Below are positions 23,541 to 33,873 of a DNA stretch of 64,000 bases, in pieces (position 1 is the first letter of the stretch; each line of letters begins with the position of its first letter). The stretch lies in assembly GCA_932521025.1 (NCBI GenBank), contig OW051470.1, positions 4,574,501-4,638,500 on the forward strand. Direction: 5' to 3'. The position numbers and the translations under genes are program-made. Origin of the DNA: Oscheius onirici. Taxonomy: Eukaryota; Nematoda; Chromadorea; Rhabditida; Rhabditidae. A model generated the notes under the pieces. It was not told the DNA's origin. It worked only from the letters and a program-made list of their open reading frames with translations, and did not search any database.

Positions 23541-23812
23541 ACCGCAACGAAATAGAACTTTTTTACAGAACTTGTAACGAAATAGAACTAATAATTGATG
23601 TCTTTGTAACTAAATAGAATCGTAAAGTTATATTATATTTATTTCTATGAATAACATAGGCTGTGTGTGTGGGGGCGGGGATAAAAAGGGATAATAAGGT
23701 AAAATGTAAAAATAAGGTAAAGTTATAGAACTGTAACAAAATAGAACCAAGTTGTAGAATATAAAGTAGAACTTGTCAAAGAACTTGTCCAGTTCTATTT
23801 CGTAACAGTTCT
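23541..23812. repeat. Putative MITE with AACGAAATAGAAC inverted ends
   Basis: GCAACGAAATAGAAC near the left end and GTTCTATTTCGTAAC near the right end are inverted. Several internal copies of TAACAAAATAGAAC or TAACGAAATAGAAC lie between them. There is no ORF. Borders and target duplication are not resolved. Confidence 0.5.
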
Positions 23813-23924
23813 ATGCAGATTGTCTTTTGCTTCGTGTACAGTATTTAAGCTACTCTCACCTATTAATTGATCTGGAGAGGGATCAGATAGCAAACTGTTA
23901 TCTGTTAACTGTTATGTTTTGAAA

Positions 23925-24215
23925 AGGACAAAACTAAGTCACTTAGCCCCGGAGGGGCGTAGCACAACTTGTCTATTTTAAATTGCTCCCAAGTCTCTGA
24001 GTGTGTCTGTGTGTCTGAAGCTTTTATTGAGGATAAGCAGGGGAGCTTTGCGTACAAATTAGAATTTAACAAGCCGCGACAGGGAAAACAAGTGCACAAA
24101 GTGTCCTAACGACATAGTTTCTTTGGAGGGACAGAGGGTGACTGGAGCAGAGTGACAAGGGAAGAAGGGAAGGGACAGTAGAGACTCGCTAAAGTAGGAA
24201 CGGTCCGGGCGATCC
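23925..24215 (-). repeat. R1 copy, reverse orientation
   Basis: Contains AGCCCCGGAGGGGCGTAGC, TTTAAATTGCTCCCAAGTCT, TTGAGGATAAGCAGGGGAGC and GGTGACTGGAGCAGAGTGAC, the reverse-complement landmarks of R1 as seen at 12385-12860. Confidence 0.6.
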
Positions 24216-24466
24216 GTTCAGGTCCTACATTTTGAAATTAGGCTTAGGAGGGAGCGGGTTCAAATATATTTCAACCATGGCTCTGCAAACTTCATAAAGA
24301 TCTCGTTTGTAACACTGGTTTAAACTGATATACGTATCACTCGCGATGGCTGTCAGTCTGTTCTGTACTCTTGTTCACTATTTGCACAAGTTTGACAATA
24401 TCTGCCTAGGAAATGAAGATGACATGAACTCATTTTCAACATTGCAGATCATGTTAGAAACATTTT

Positions 24467-24507
24467 GATGCACCCGCAATTTTTATTTTCTCTGGCTGGT
24501 CAGGCCA
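24467..24507 (-). promoter_or_regulatory. 3'UTR element trio (ShK gene 4)
   Basis: Minus strand: TGGCCTGACCAGCCA (24507-24493), then AATAAA, then ATTGCGGGTGCATC (24480-24467). Almost identical to the trio after ShK gene 1. Confidence 0.7.
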
Positions 24508-24564
24508 AATAAGTTTGCTGCTCGTCCATAAACGTGCTACTATTGTGTCTCGAAGTTTTCTGAG

Positions 24565-25399
24565 TTATTTGCCGGTGCAGAGTCCACAACTGGTACCGCA
24601 GTAGGATCTCTTTTGAGCTGTGCTGTAGAAAGTGCTCGTGCAGAAACCGTTTCGAACCCAGTTGGCACAATTGACGTTGTTGTTTCCACAAGCGGTGGAC
24701 GATGCAGCTGTCGTGGCAACAGTAGTAGCCGAACAAAGTCCACAGGTTCTTCTGCAATTCACTGTGGCGAAAGACGGAATCGTGTAACAGATGGTAGGTT
24801 GAGTAGCACAATCAGGAGCAGCGTCGATACATCCTCCGAGAGTACAGAATCCACAGGCGCTGGGACAGTCCGAGGCAATGGTCTCGCGCCAAAGAGGACT
24901 GAGACACATGTCTTGAGTAATCGAGTTGCAGTTGATACGAGGAACTGAATGTTTTTTTTTCAGATACAGAGGTAAGACTCACTGGGAGCATTGGTGCAAC
25001 TGTACTCTTGGGTAAGACAACAGTAACCACAGTATTTGGGACAGTCGCGAACAGCATTCCTTTTTACATCCTCACTGACAGTGTTGGCGGGAGCCTGTCA
25101 AAATGTAGTTGATTTAGAACAGAATCCAACCTGAAAGCAGTTCGCAGACCTTGTCGAGGGGTCGGCGTTGGGAACGACAGCTGCATTAGTTCCTGCTCCG
25201 TACATGCCTTGACAAGTTGCCAGTCCGTATCTGTCGTTGCAGACAGTGGCGACTGGAGTCAGAGCCAAGGCACTTGTGGTCGTTGACTTTAATGTTACTG
25301 TTTATAATTGACTGAATATCGTACGTAAGAAGAACAGTTGGCATCGGTCAGAGCAGCAGAAGTAGACCCAGCGAGGACCAAGAGGACCAGGACGAGCAT
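24565..25399 (-). CDS. Secreted multi-ShK-domain protein 4 (mosaic)
   Basis: Signal peptide MLVLVLLVLAGSTSA, then LTDANCSSY, a small Cys region and four ShK segments ending SCGLCTGK; three introns. Its last coding stretch and early 3'UTR are almost base-identical to ShK gene 3. The adjacent linker (GTTTCCACAAGCGGTGGACG on the plus strand) matches ShK gene 1. Its 3'UTR trio also matches gene 1. It therefore reads as a patchwork of two neighbours. CTATAAAA is at 25431-25437, 32-38 bp upstream of ATG. The role is unknown; it is secreted by signal peptide. Confidence 0.85.
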
Positions 25400-26225
25400 G
25401 ATTGAATGCTGTTCATTTCCAGATAATCCTTTTTATAGGAACGGTAAAACAATGGTAGAAACACGTGAGCAAACTTGCCTTTGAATTAAGCCCTTGAAAA
25501 AACTTGAATGACGCCCACTGTCACGAAACATTGTGCACTGGCAGGACAAAAGATAGAATCGAGCCTGATTGTGGGAGAAGCTTCTGTGGCAGCATGAACT
25601 CAAGCTATCTTCGCGTACAATTAGACACACGGTTAACAAGATTTGCCCTATGGGTTAATGATGTCACTCCCGCTACCTCTGTTGATTGGATTCAAGGCCT
25701 CTCTCACGTATGGAGAAGTTTTTCATTGCGCATCTATAGTGGCTAGGGGGATAGTTTACTGCGGTCCAGAGTGGTGAATATGAGATGCAAGCTAACTATT
25801 GGTTACTTGAATCTTTCAGTTAGACTTTGCTCATTTTTCAGCAGTTTGGCTATTATACGTCCCGGTTATAGACACATCCCGAGTGTTTTTAAACTATTTT
25901 GATTCCTAAAGTTGAATTGTAACCCTCTGCTATTCCCCCTTTGTACATTGTAACAATGTTTTGCCTATGGCAAAATGAATATTCTATTCTATTCTAGATA
26001 TTAGCGTGGTAAACCCAACAGGAACCCCTCAGAAGAAAACCATCTTTGGGAATACTACTACTGTAAATGGACAGTAAGTTGTATATCTTAACTTGAGATT
26101 AGAATCGATATGTCTCTCATGATGTTTATACTTTAAGATTAGAAAACCGTACATTTGAAAAATCGGTACTTATATATCCAAACGTATCTTTGTTTGATAC
26201 GATCTCGGCTCGCACTTTGCGAACA
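25400..26225. other. Intergenic with an orphan exon-like remnant
   Basis: Mostly unassigned. Around 25997-26070 on the plus strand, an acceptor-like CTATTCTAG precedes an open stretch (NPTGTPQKKTIFGNTT) ending at GTAAGT. It may be followed by open sequence at about 26146-26325 (ISARTLRTPGVFARKGTPSA). The inverted-repeat arm starts at 26226, inside this possible second exon. It may be a remnant of a gene broken by the duplication. Confidence 0.35.
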
Positions 26226-27408
26226 CCAGGTGTGTTTGCCCGGAAAGGAACGCCGTCGGCTACAGTTTCAGATTGGAAATGTTTCATTGTTTCTGGCTGC
26301 TCTTTGTTAACTAATAACAAATAACTGTACAGGATAATCTTCTAGCAGAGATTGCAACTGACTCCACAAAACTCCCTCTTCTGAGCGGTCGTGTAGAAAG
26401 TGCTACTGCAGAATCCGTTCTTAACCCAGTTGGCACAACTAAAACTTATTGTCTTTCAGATGAAATCAAAGACTAACTTGGTCCGAGTGTTTCCACAAGT
26501 GGTCCCAATAGAACTAGCAGTCGTGGAACTGACTGTCGAGTTAGTTCCAGTACATTGACCACAGGTTCTCTTGCAGTTGGTAGCGGCGAATTCAGGAAGA
26601 GTAAAACAGATTGTGGGCTGGGTGTTGCAGTCAGGAGCAGCATCGATGCAGCCTCCAAGAGTACAGAATCCACATTTGTTCGGACAATACTGTGCAATCT
26701 GCTCTCTCCAGAGCGGACTCTCACACATAGCACTCGTGACCGAGTCACAGACGATACGAGGATCTGAAATTTAAATGTTGAAGACTTAGGAATGAAGATA
26801 CTGGGTGAGTTGGAGCATTTGTACTCGTCGGTCAGACAGCAATATCCACAATAAGCGGGACAGTCGCTGATAGCTCTGTTCTTGATGTCCTCATTGAAGA
26901 CGTCGGCTGGAGCCTAAAACATATCTTACAGCCGAATTGATCGTTTTCTACTGTGAAACAAGTGGCGACTCTGTCCTTTGGCTCGGCGTTGGCAGTGGTG
27001 GCAGCAGTTGTGCCTTTTCCATACATTGATTTGCAGACATCCGGAGAGAGTTTGTCGTCACAGCTTGTAGCCGCCGGTGTCAAAATCAGTTTGCTTGTTA
27101 CGCTGTCCTAGATAATTTTCTCGGTTGTAAGAGGGAACTGCTCACATAGAAACTGCAGTTGGCATCTACTGGAGCGACTGCAAAAGTGGAGGAAAGGGAA
27201 GAGAGAACGAGGAGGAGAGGAAACATTGCTTAATGTTGAGTGGACCGAGATCTATCATTTATAGGCGTCGGTGGACAATAGGCACTTTTTCTAAGTGTTT
27301 TGTCGTCAAATGTGCGGTAGTTTGCACTTTTTTTCTCAACATGGAAGAACAATGGCTCTGTCACAGACTGTTGTCAGTGTCTACCCGAGGAAATGTTATT
27401 GTCTTTTT
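26226..27408 (+). repeat. Left arm of 1,183-bp inverted repeat
   Basis: It matches the reverse complement of 28992-30174 over its full length with no difference I could find. Paired positions sum to 56400. The spacer is 1,583 bp. Each arm carries one complete ShK gene with its TATA box. Confidence 0.9.
26342..27226 (-). CDS. Secreted multi-ShK-domain protein 5 (left palindrome copy)
   Basis: Signal peptide MFPLLLVLSSLSSTFA, then a Cys-poor region with a GKGTTAATTANAEPKDR segment. ShK segments end YCGYC, KCGFC, TCGQC and, after a Ser/Thr linker, SCNLC. Unlike genes 1-4 it keeps an intron between the linker and the last ShK segment and has no TGK tail. It also lacks the GGCCTGACCAGCC 3'UTR element. 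CTATAAAT lies about 37 bp upstream of ATG. An apparently identical copy is at 29174-30058. Confidence 0.85.
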
Positions 27409-27988
27409 GCCTGTTAGCTACATACTTTGCTAATTTCGTTCTGAACATTGTTGGCTCCCAGGATATACAAGACGTTTCTACAGAGACAAACCAAAAACAA
27501 TGATGTCCTGTGAACTCTTGCTGCTTCGCGTCGTCTTCGTGCTGCTACCAGACGGTTTCTTGACAGACAGCGGCTTCTTCTTCTCTTCCTGACGATCGTT
27601 TGAGTATCCGACGACGGCAAGCGCTGTAGTAGAGAGGAGAAGCAACCACCACATCTTGACAATAAATGGTTTCCTTTTCAGAATCGCTTCCTTTTATAGT
27701 GGCAAAAGGCTTAATTCTAACTGATCGAAACATGTTAAACTCAAACGAATGCACGTTTTAGATTATTCGCTTAAATTTTGGTTAAAACTAGTTGGAAACA
27801 GTTAGTCTGAACTGCTGTTCACTTCCAGCAAATAAATACAAAACAAATGATCACGTTTAATGTTTTATGGTCCTCTTGTGTTCGACATCTGTTCTCATCT
27901 GTTTTTCCATTCCGTTTTGTTTGCCAACATGTGTCAATCTATTGTCTGTGTATGGTATAAAACGTCCATTCATTTCAACAAGATACAA
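27409..27988. other. Left part of palindrome spacer
   Basis: Non-palindromic spacer between the arms. No gene is seen before the ShK gene at 27999. Short open frames with Arg-rich composition look random. TATAAA for the next gene is at 27956-27961. Confidence 0.5.
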
Positions 27989-28936
27989 ACTCGTCAGCAT
28001 GATCCATCTGTTCTTCTACCTCTCCTTCGTCGGCTCAGCCTCAGGCGCTCTAACTGACGCCAACTGTTCTGCTTACGTGAGTTGTCCGATTCGGCTCTGA
28101 ACTAAGAGAATTTAGTCTGCGACTACGAGCGCCTTGGCTCTTACTCCCGCAGCTACCATCTGCCAGAACAAGTTTTCAAACCAAGTCTGTATGGGAATGT
28201 ACGGCGCCGGAACGAATGCAGCTGTGGTTGCTAACGCCGACCCAGCCACCAGATCTGCCAATTGTTTCCAGGTGTTCATTCAAATGGACTTGAATGACCT
28301 TTCTTTCTAGGCGCCTACTGACACGCTCAGTGTTGACGTCCAGACGAGAGCCACAGAGGACTGTCCCCAATACTGTGGCTATTGCTGTCTGACCGACGAG
28401 TACAGTTGCACTAATGCTCCCAGTGAGTCTTGTTTTCTGATTTAAATTCATAACCTATCAGTCCCACGTATCAACTGCAACTCGGTCACTAACTCGATGT
28501 GTCTCAGTCCACTTTGGCGTGAGACCATTGCCTCCGATTGTCCCAACATGTGTGGATTCTGTACTCTCGGAGGATGTATCGATGCTGCTCCCGATTGTGC
28601 TACTCAACCAACTATCTGCTACACAATTCCTTCTTTCGCCAATGTCAACTGTAGAAGAACTTGTGGTCTCTGCTCTTCTTCGACCACAGCAGCCACAACA
28701 ACTGGATCGTCAGCCACGTCAACCACGTGCGGAAACAACAACGTCAATTGTGCCAACTGGGTTCGAAACGGTTTCTGCACTAGCACCTTCTACACGACGG
28801 CTCAGAAGATGTCCTACTGTGGAACAAGTTGCGGTCTCTGTACTGGAAAATAACTCAGAAAATTCGAGGCACTAACTTATTAGCTAGATTTAGTCTGTCG
28901 TCTGACCAACCAACCAATAAACGCATTTCTCAACTC
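27989..28936 (+). repeat. Tract B of converted inverted pair
   Basis: Near-identical to the reverse complement of 21386-22334 (948 versus 949 bp). A divergent patch at about 28775-28850 resembles other family members instead. Confidence 0.85.
27999..28853 (+). CDS. Secreted multi-ShK-domain protein 6 (inverted copy of protein 3)
   Basis: Same signal peptide (MIHLFFYLSFVGSASG), exon structure and four ShK segments as the gene at 21470-22324. Exons 1-3 and introns are almost identical. The last ShK segment carries a cluster of mostly silent differences and one replacement (QKMSYCG). The 3'UTR keeps the degenerate CGTCTGACCAACC element followed by AATAAA. It lies inside the spacer of the 1,183-bp inverted repeat. 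TATAAA is 43 bp upstream of ATG, in flanking sequence that has diverged from the sister gene. Confidence 0.87.
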
Positions 28937-28991
28937 TTCTTTCACCTTTTGAATATCTCATTTAGCGAAATGAACAAAAAGTAAAATGAAC

Positions 28992-30174
28992 AAAAGGACA
29001 ATAACATTTCCTCGGGTAGACACTGACAACAGTCTGTGACAGAGCCATTGTTCTTCCATGTTGAGAAAAAAAGTGCAAACTACCGCACATTTGACGACAA
29101 AACACTTAGAAAAAGTGCCTATTGTCCACCGACGCCTATAAATGATAGATCTCGGTCCACTCAACATTAAGCAATGTTTCCTCTCCTCCTCGTTCTCTCT
29201 TCCCTTTCCTCCACTTTTGCAGTCGCTCCAGTAGATGCCAACTGCAGTTTCTATGTGAGCAGTTCCCTCTTACAACCGAGAAAATTATCTAGGACAGCGT
29301 AACAAGCAAACTGATTTTGACACCGGCGGCTACAAGCTGTGACGACAAACTCTCTCCGGATGTCTGCAAATCAATGTATGGAAAAGGCACAACTGCTGCC
29401 ACCACTGCCAACGCCGAGCCAAAGGACAGAGTCGCCACTTGTTTCACAGTAGAAAACGATCAATTCGGCTGTAAGATATGTTTTAGGCTCCAGCCGACGT
29501 CTTCAATGAGGACATCAAGAACAGAGCTATCAGCGACTGTCCCGCTTATTGTGGATATTGCTGTCTGACCGACGAGTACAAATGCTCCAACTCACCCAGT
29601 ATCTTCATTCCTAAGTCTTCAACATTTAAATTTCAGATCCTCGTATCGTCTGTGACTCGGTCACGAGTGCTATGTGTGAGAGTCCGCTCTGGAGAGAGCA
29701 GATTGCACAGTATTGTCCGAACAAATGTGGATTCTGTACTCTTGGAGGCTGCATCGATGCTGCTCCTGACTGCAACACCCAGCCCACAATCTGTTTTACT
29801 CTTCCTGAATTCGCCGCTACCAACTGCAAGAGAACCTGTGGTCAATGTACTGGAACTAACTCGACAGTCAGTTCCACGACTGCTAGTTCTATTGGGACCA
29901 CTTGTGGAAACACTCGGACCAAGTTAGTCTTTGATTTCATCTGAAAGACAATAAGTTTTAGTTGTGCCAACTGGGTTAAGAACGGATTCTGCAGTAGCAC
30001 TTTCTACACGACCGCTCAGAAGAGGGAGTTTTGTGGAGTCAGTTGCAATCTCTGCTAGAAGATTATCCTGTACAGTTATTTGTTATTAGTTAACAAAGAG
30101 CAGCCAGAAACAATGAAACATTTCCAATCTGAAACTGTAGCCGACGGCGTTCCTTTCCGGGCAAACACACCTGG
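28992..30174 (-). repeat. Right arm of 1,183-bp inverted repeat
   Basis: Reverse complement of 26226-27408. The outer edge falls at CACACCTGG (30166-30174), beyond which the two flanks are unrelated. Confidence 0.9.
29174..30058 (+). CDS. Secreted multi-ShK-domain protein 7 (right palindrome copy)
   Basis: Apparently identical to the gene at 26342-27226: same signal peptide MFPLLLVLSSLSSTFA, same ShK segments ending SCNLC, same intron before the last segment, same absence of the 3'UTR element. TATAAAT lies at 29137-29143. Since even introns appear identical, the pair is either very recent, kept identical by arm-to-arm conversion, or an assembly artefact. Confidence 0.85.
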
Positions 30175-30594
30175 GTTTCTTAGGTGGTGCGCAACGAAGA
30201 ACGTCATTCGTTCAATTGCTGGGCCATGAGTAGGATAACGTTGACCCTTCGACAAAGTACGTATGTAAACGAATCAGAAAGGTGATAAACTATTTTTCAG
30301 CTTTGCGAAACGAAGCGATTGGAAGATGTTACGAGCTTGGTCAGAACTTTGAAATCTGAAGTCACCTTGTGCTTTTAGAATGAGGCTACTGTACCATCCT
30401 GCAATGAACAATGCAATAGAGAGAGCAAACATTGAGAAATGTAGCTGATCACTTGGCAAGAAATGCCACGCAGCTGCAGCGAAGTTCATCAAGCAAAACT
30501 CCAACACCAGAAATTAATTTGCTCAGATGGTAGACTATTGTCTCGTTTTGGTATAAATTACTGTAGTCTTGACGGGATACTCACTCTTCGCAAC
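30175..30594. other. Intergenic right of the palindrome
   Basis: No firm gene. A minus-strand open frame (30274-30507) encodes one hydrophobic stretch (MFALSIALFIAGWYSSLIL) but has no other support. TATAAA for the next ShK gene is at 30552-30557. Confidence 0.4.
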
Positions 30595-31437
30595 ATGCTC
30601 CTTCTTCTCTTCTTGGCTTCCGCCAGAGTCGTATCCAGTGCCCTGACCGATGCCAACTGTTCGGCCTATGTATGAAAAAGAGTTTTAGAAAACGATCGAC
30701 CTTCAGGATACAACAACTAGTGCTCTCGCACTTACTCCTACGGCCACAGTCTGTAATGACAAAGTCAGTCTCGATACCTGTAAAGGGTTATACGGAGCAG
30801 GGACCAATGCCGCTGTTGTTGCCAACGCCGATCCGTCGACGCGATCTGCCAATTGCTTCCAGGTTATTCGTACTTCTATACAATACTTGTGAAATTAGGC
30901 ACCAGCTGACACTGTCAACGAAGATGTCAAGAGGAATGCTGTTCGGGACTGCCCCAAATACTGCGGTTACTGTTGTCTCACTCAAGAGTACAGCTGCACG
31001 AACGCTGCAAGTAAGATCTTTTCTGTTCCTTTGGAAACGGAATTGGTTTAGTCCCTCGTATCAACTGCAACACCGTCACTCAAGCCATGTGTCAAAGTCC
31101 TGAGTGGCGCGAGGTTATTGCTCAGGATTGTCCGAACAAATGTGGATTCTGTACTCTTGGAGGATGTATCGATGCTGCTCCTGACTGTGCCACACAACCG
31201 ACTATCTGCTACACAATTCCTTCTTTCGCCACAGTGAATTGCAAAAGAACGTGCAACCTTTGTTCGGCTGCTAGCACTGTTATCACAACTACTGCTGCCT
31301 CGTCCACTGGCTGTGGCGATAATAACAGTAACTGTGCCAACTGGATCAGAAACGGATTCTGCACGAGCAGCTTCTATTCAACGGCTCAAAAGATGTCCTA
31401 CTGCGGAACCAGCTGCGGTCTGTGCACTGGAAAATAA
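30595..31437 (+). CDS. Secreted multi-ShK-domain protein 8
   Basis: Signal peptide MLLLLFLASARVVSS, then LTDANCSAY, a Cys region ending NCFQ, and four ShK segments ending YCGYC, KCGFC, TCNLC and SCGLCTGK. Three introns; the linker and last segment share an exon. TATAAA lies 43 bp upstream of ATG. The 3'UTR has GGCTTGACCAGCCA (31512-31525), then AATAAA, then TGCGGGGCGAA, a variant of the element trio. It belongs to the same subgroup as proteins 1-4 and 6. Confidence 0.85.
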
Positions 31438-31511
31438 TCCTTTGCCAACCTAAGGGAGGAGCTGTAGCCAACACTCTGTAGTTTGCTAGTCTCTCAAAGA
31501 GCAGATTCACC

Positions 31512-31550
31512 GGCTTGACCAGCCAAATTGTAATAAAGATGCGGGGCGAA
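31512..31550 (+). promoter_or_regulatory. 3'UTR element trio, variant (ShK protein 8)
   Basis: GGCTTGACCAGCCA, then AATAAA (about 31532-31537), then TGCGGGGCGAA. Each part differs by one or two bases from the versions after ShK genes 1 and 4. Confidence 0.6.
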
Positions 31551-31877
31551 TCTATGTCAAATCGACAGTTGCACTTTCTCGAAAGAGACTTGTTTGTTCA
31601 AAAAATTGGTGCTAGGCTGATGGCTGACATCCGTTCATTTTTTCTAAACGAACAGACGTTCTTCTCCACATTGCTCTTTCTATTTGTGCAGTTTGCGCTT
31701 TGACTATAGTTGGTGTTCGTTTTGGAAAATCCTCGGGGACCAGAGCACTTGTAGTACCATCACTGAAACGAATGACGACGTATTTGGACTGCTTGGACGG
31801 TTCCACAGTGATGCCAAGGACAATGTCCATTGTTCGAAGCTTCGCTTAAATTCTGTCTCTGATGGCAACAATCACAG

Positions 31878-32658
31878 ATGACGCTCCTTTCTGTTCTGCT
31901 CGTAATTCGACTGACGATAGCATTGTCTGATTTCAACTGCACTTCCTACGAAGCCGGTCAATACAAGTACTCTTCGTTGGCCATTTCTTGTTCGAATAAA
32001 CACACGGAGACAATGTGCAGACATTTGTTTGGAGGAGGAACCGGAAAAGGGGCAAAACTGTCACAATCTGCTTCGGAACGACCGACTAGTTGTTACCAAG
32101 TCGGCGATCAATTCAACTCTGGAATAAAGAAAGCAGCTCTGGCAACATGTGCCCAATACTGTGGATTTTGCTGTCAAACCCCCGAATACAGTTGCGAAAA
32201 TGTTCAATGTAAGTTGTAAATGCAAATGACCAGGTCTTCAGTTCCTCGAATCGACTGTGAGACCATAACCGACGACATGTGCAGGGATGAATTCATGAAG
32301 CCGTTGATTGCCTCGGATTGTCCAAATAAATGTGGTTTCTGTCTCGAGCTAGGATGTTCTGATGCTACTCCGTACTGTTCTCAGAAACATTGTCTGACAT
32401 CCGGTCTAGAACATTTTGTGGCGTCTAACTGTCAAAAGACTTGCGGTCTTTGTGCTCCTCGTGGAATTGACCAAAAGAAGCTTTCAGAAGAAGAAACAAT
32501 GCATTGCTCTGACGTCAGTCTGAGGTACGGTAGCACAAAAGCTCGAAACAGATGATTTCAGTTGCGAGAAATGGTCAAAGACTGGATACTGTCAAAACGC
32601 CTTCTATTCGTCAGAACACAAGAAGAACAACTGTGCAAAAACATGTAAACTGTGCTGA
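31878..32658 (+). CDS. Divergent secreted ShK-domain protein 9
   Basis: Signal peptide MTLLSVLLVIRLTIALS, a long first exon holding the N-terminal Cys region and the first ShK segment (YCGFCC), then exons with segments ending KCGFC, TCGLC and TCKLC. The linker is charged (DQKKLSEEE) rather than Ser/Thr-rich. An intron precedes the last segment, there is no TGK tail, and the shared 3'UTR element and a TATA box are not visible. The stop is the TGA at 32656-32658. It is the most diverged member of this cluster. Confidence 0.8.
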
Positions 32659-33873
32659 TACTTTAAATATATTTATTTTCAAATACTTCTTCAATAGTTG
32701 GCAATAGCCATGTTTTTCACATTTAGTGAGGAAGTACATCGTCTGTAATGGATTTAGAGTTAATAACTTATAGCAAAAACCTTATTTGCACTTGTTCTGT
32801 CTAGTCTTATCAGCAGAAGTGACATTCTTCATCGATTTGTTCTTGCTCGCTCCAGATGTTCCAGTAGACGTTGGTTCAGTCAGCTGCATTTCCTACCTTC
32901 AGAGAAACATCGTCGAGTATTCTTCGAAACTATTGCATCTTCCAGAGAATAGAGCCCGATTTAAGCACGCTGAAATTATAACGTTAATGGAATGTAAACT
33001 ACGAATGAAGAAACAGTAAAATTGAAGAAAGTTGGTCTTATAAGGCCATACAGGATACAGTCTCATAGGGAATGCTGTAGAGCAAACACAGCTGTCGGGA
33101 CGAAAACAAAAAAGGTGAATGAACTTCGTGTCTTTTCAAAGAATACAATATGGGGGACAAAGTGCGGACAGTAAATGTTCATTATATATAGTCGACCCAA
33201 CCGAAGTTGTCGTTGGATTCAGCAGCGGACACTATATCTCACGAGATACATCTCTGAGTCGTATCCGAAACCACGGCAAGACCGTATTTATTCGTTAGTT
33301 CGCCGAAAGTTTACCTCGACGAGTCTGTTGCTCTGATCGTTACAGTTAATCACGAAAACATATACAGTCAATCACAAAATTGAAATTTCGGCAAAGTTTC
33401 ACCACTTATCCGACTACATAATTTTCGTACATTCCGTACTAGGTTACAGTTTCCTGCCAGCTAAATTTTTGCGTTCACCAAGGATGTCCTTCTATGTTTG
33501 AACAGGCTGAATTCGTATGGCGTTCGTTTCACAAAAAACGTTTGGCCGGGAGGTTCTCCTTCATCGCGTTTCAGGGGCCAACGCGATCGTTTTCTACAGA
33601 ATGATCTGTTCAAGAGAAACAGATGGCCATGATCTAATAGCTTTCGTTTCAAGACCTGTAGTTGCAAACATTTTCTGACTACATATATTTTACCACAGCG
33701 TACTTCCAGGATCTTCGGTACCTTCAGTACAAATTTTACCTACTTGTAAAAAAAACGAACGCGTTTCTCCCGAATGAACGCTGTTGATTCAGATCATCCC
33801 GGCACAATCGAGGAACGGAGTCCCCTCATTTTGTTTGCTCAAATGGAAGGTCCTTTCAAAGTAAAAGTTTCTG
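32659..33873. other. Intergenic before the STELLO-like gene
   Basis: About 1.2 kb, AT-rich, with no gene I can support. Short open frames (for example 32786-33019) have no domain, and one hydrophobic stretch near 32790 could be chance. Confidence 0.45.
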
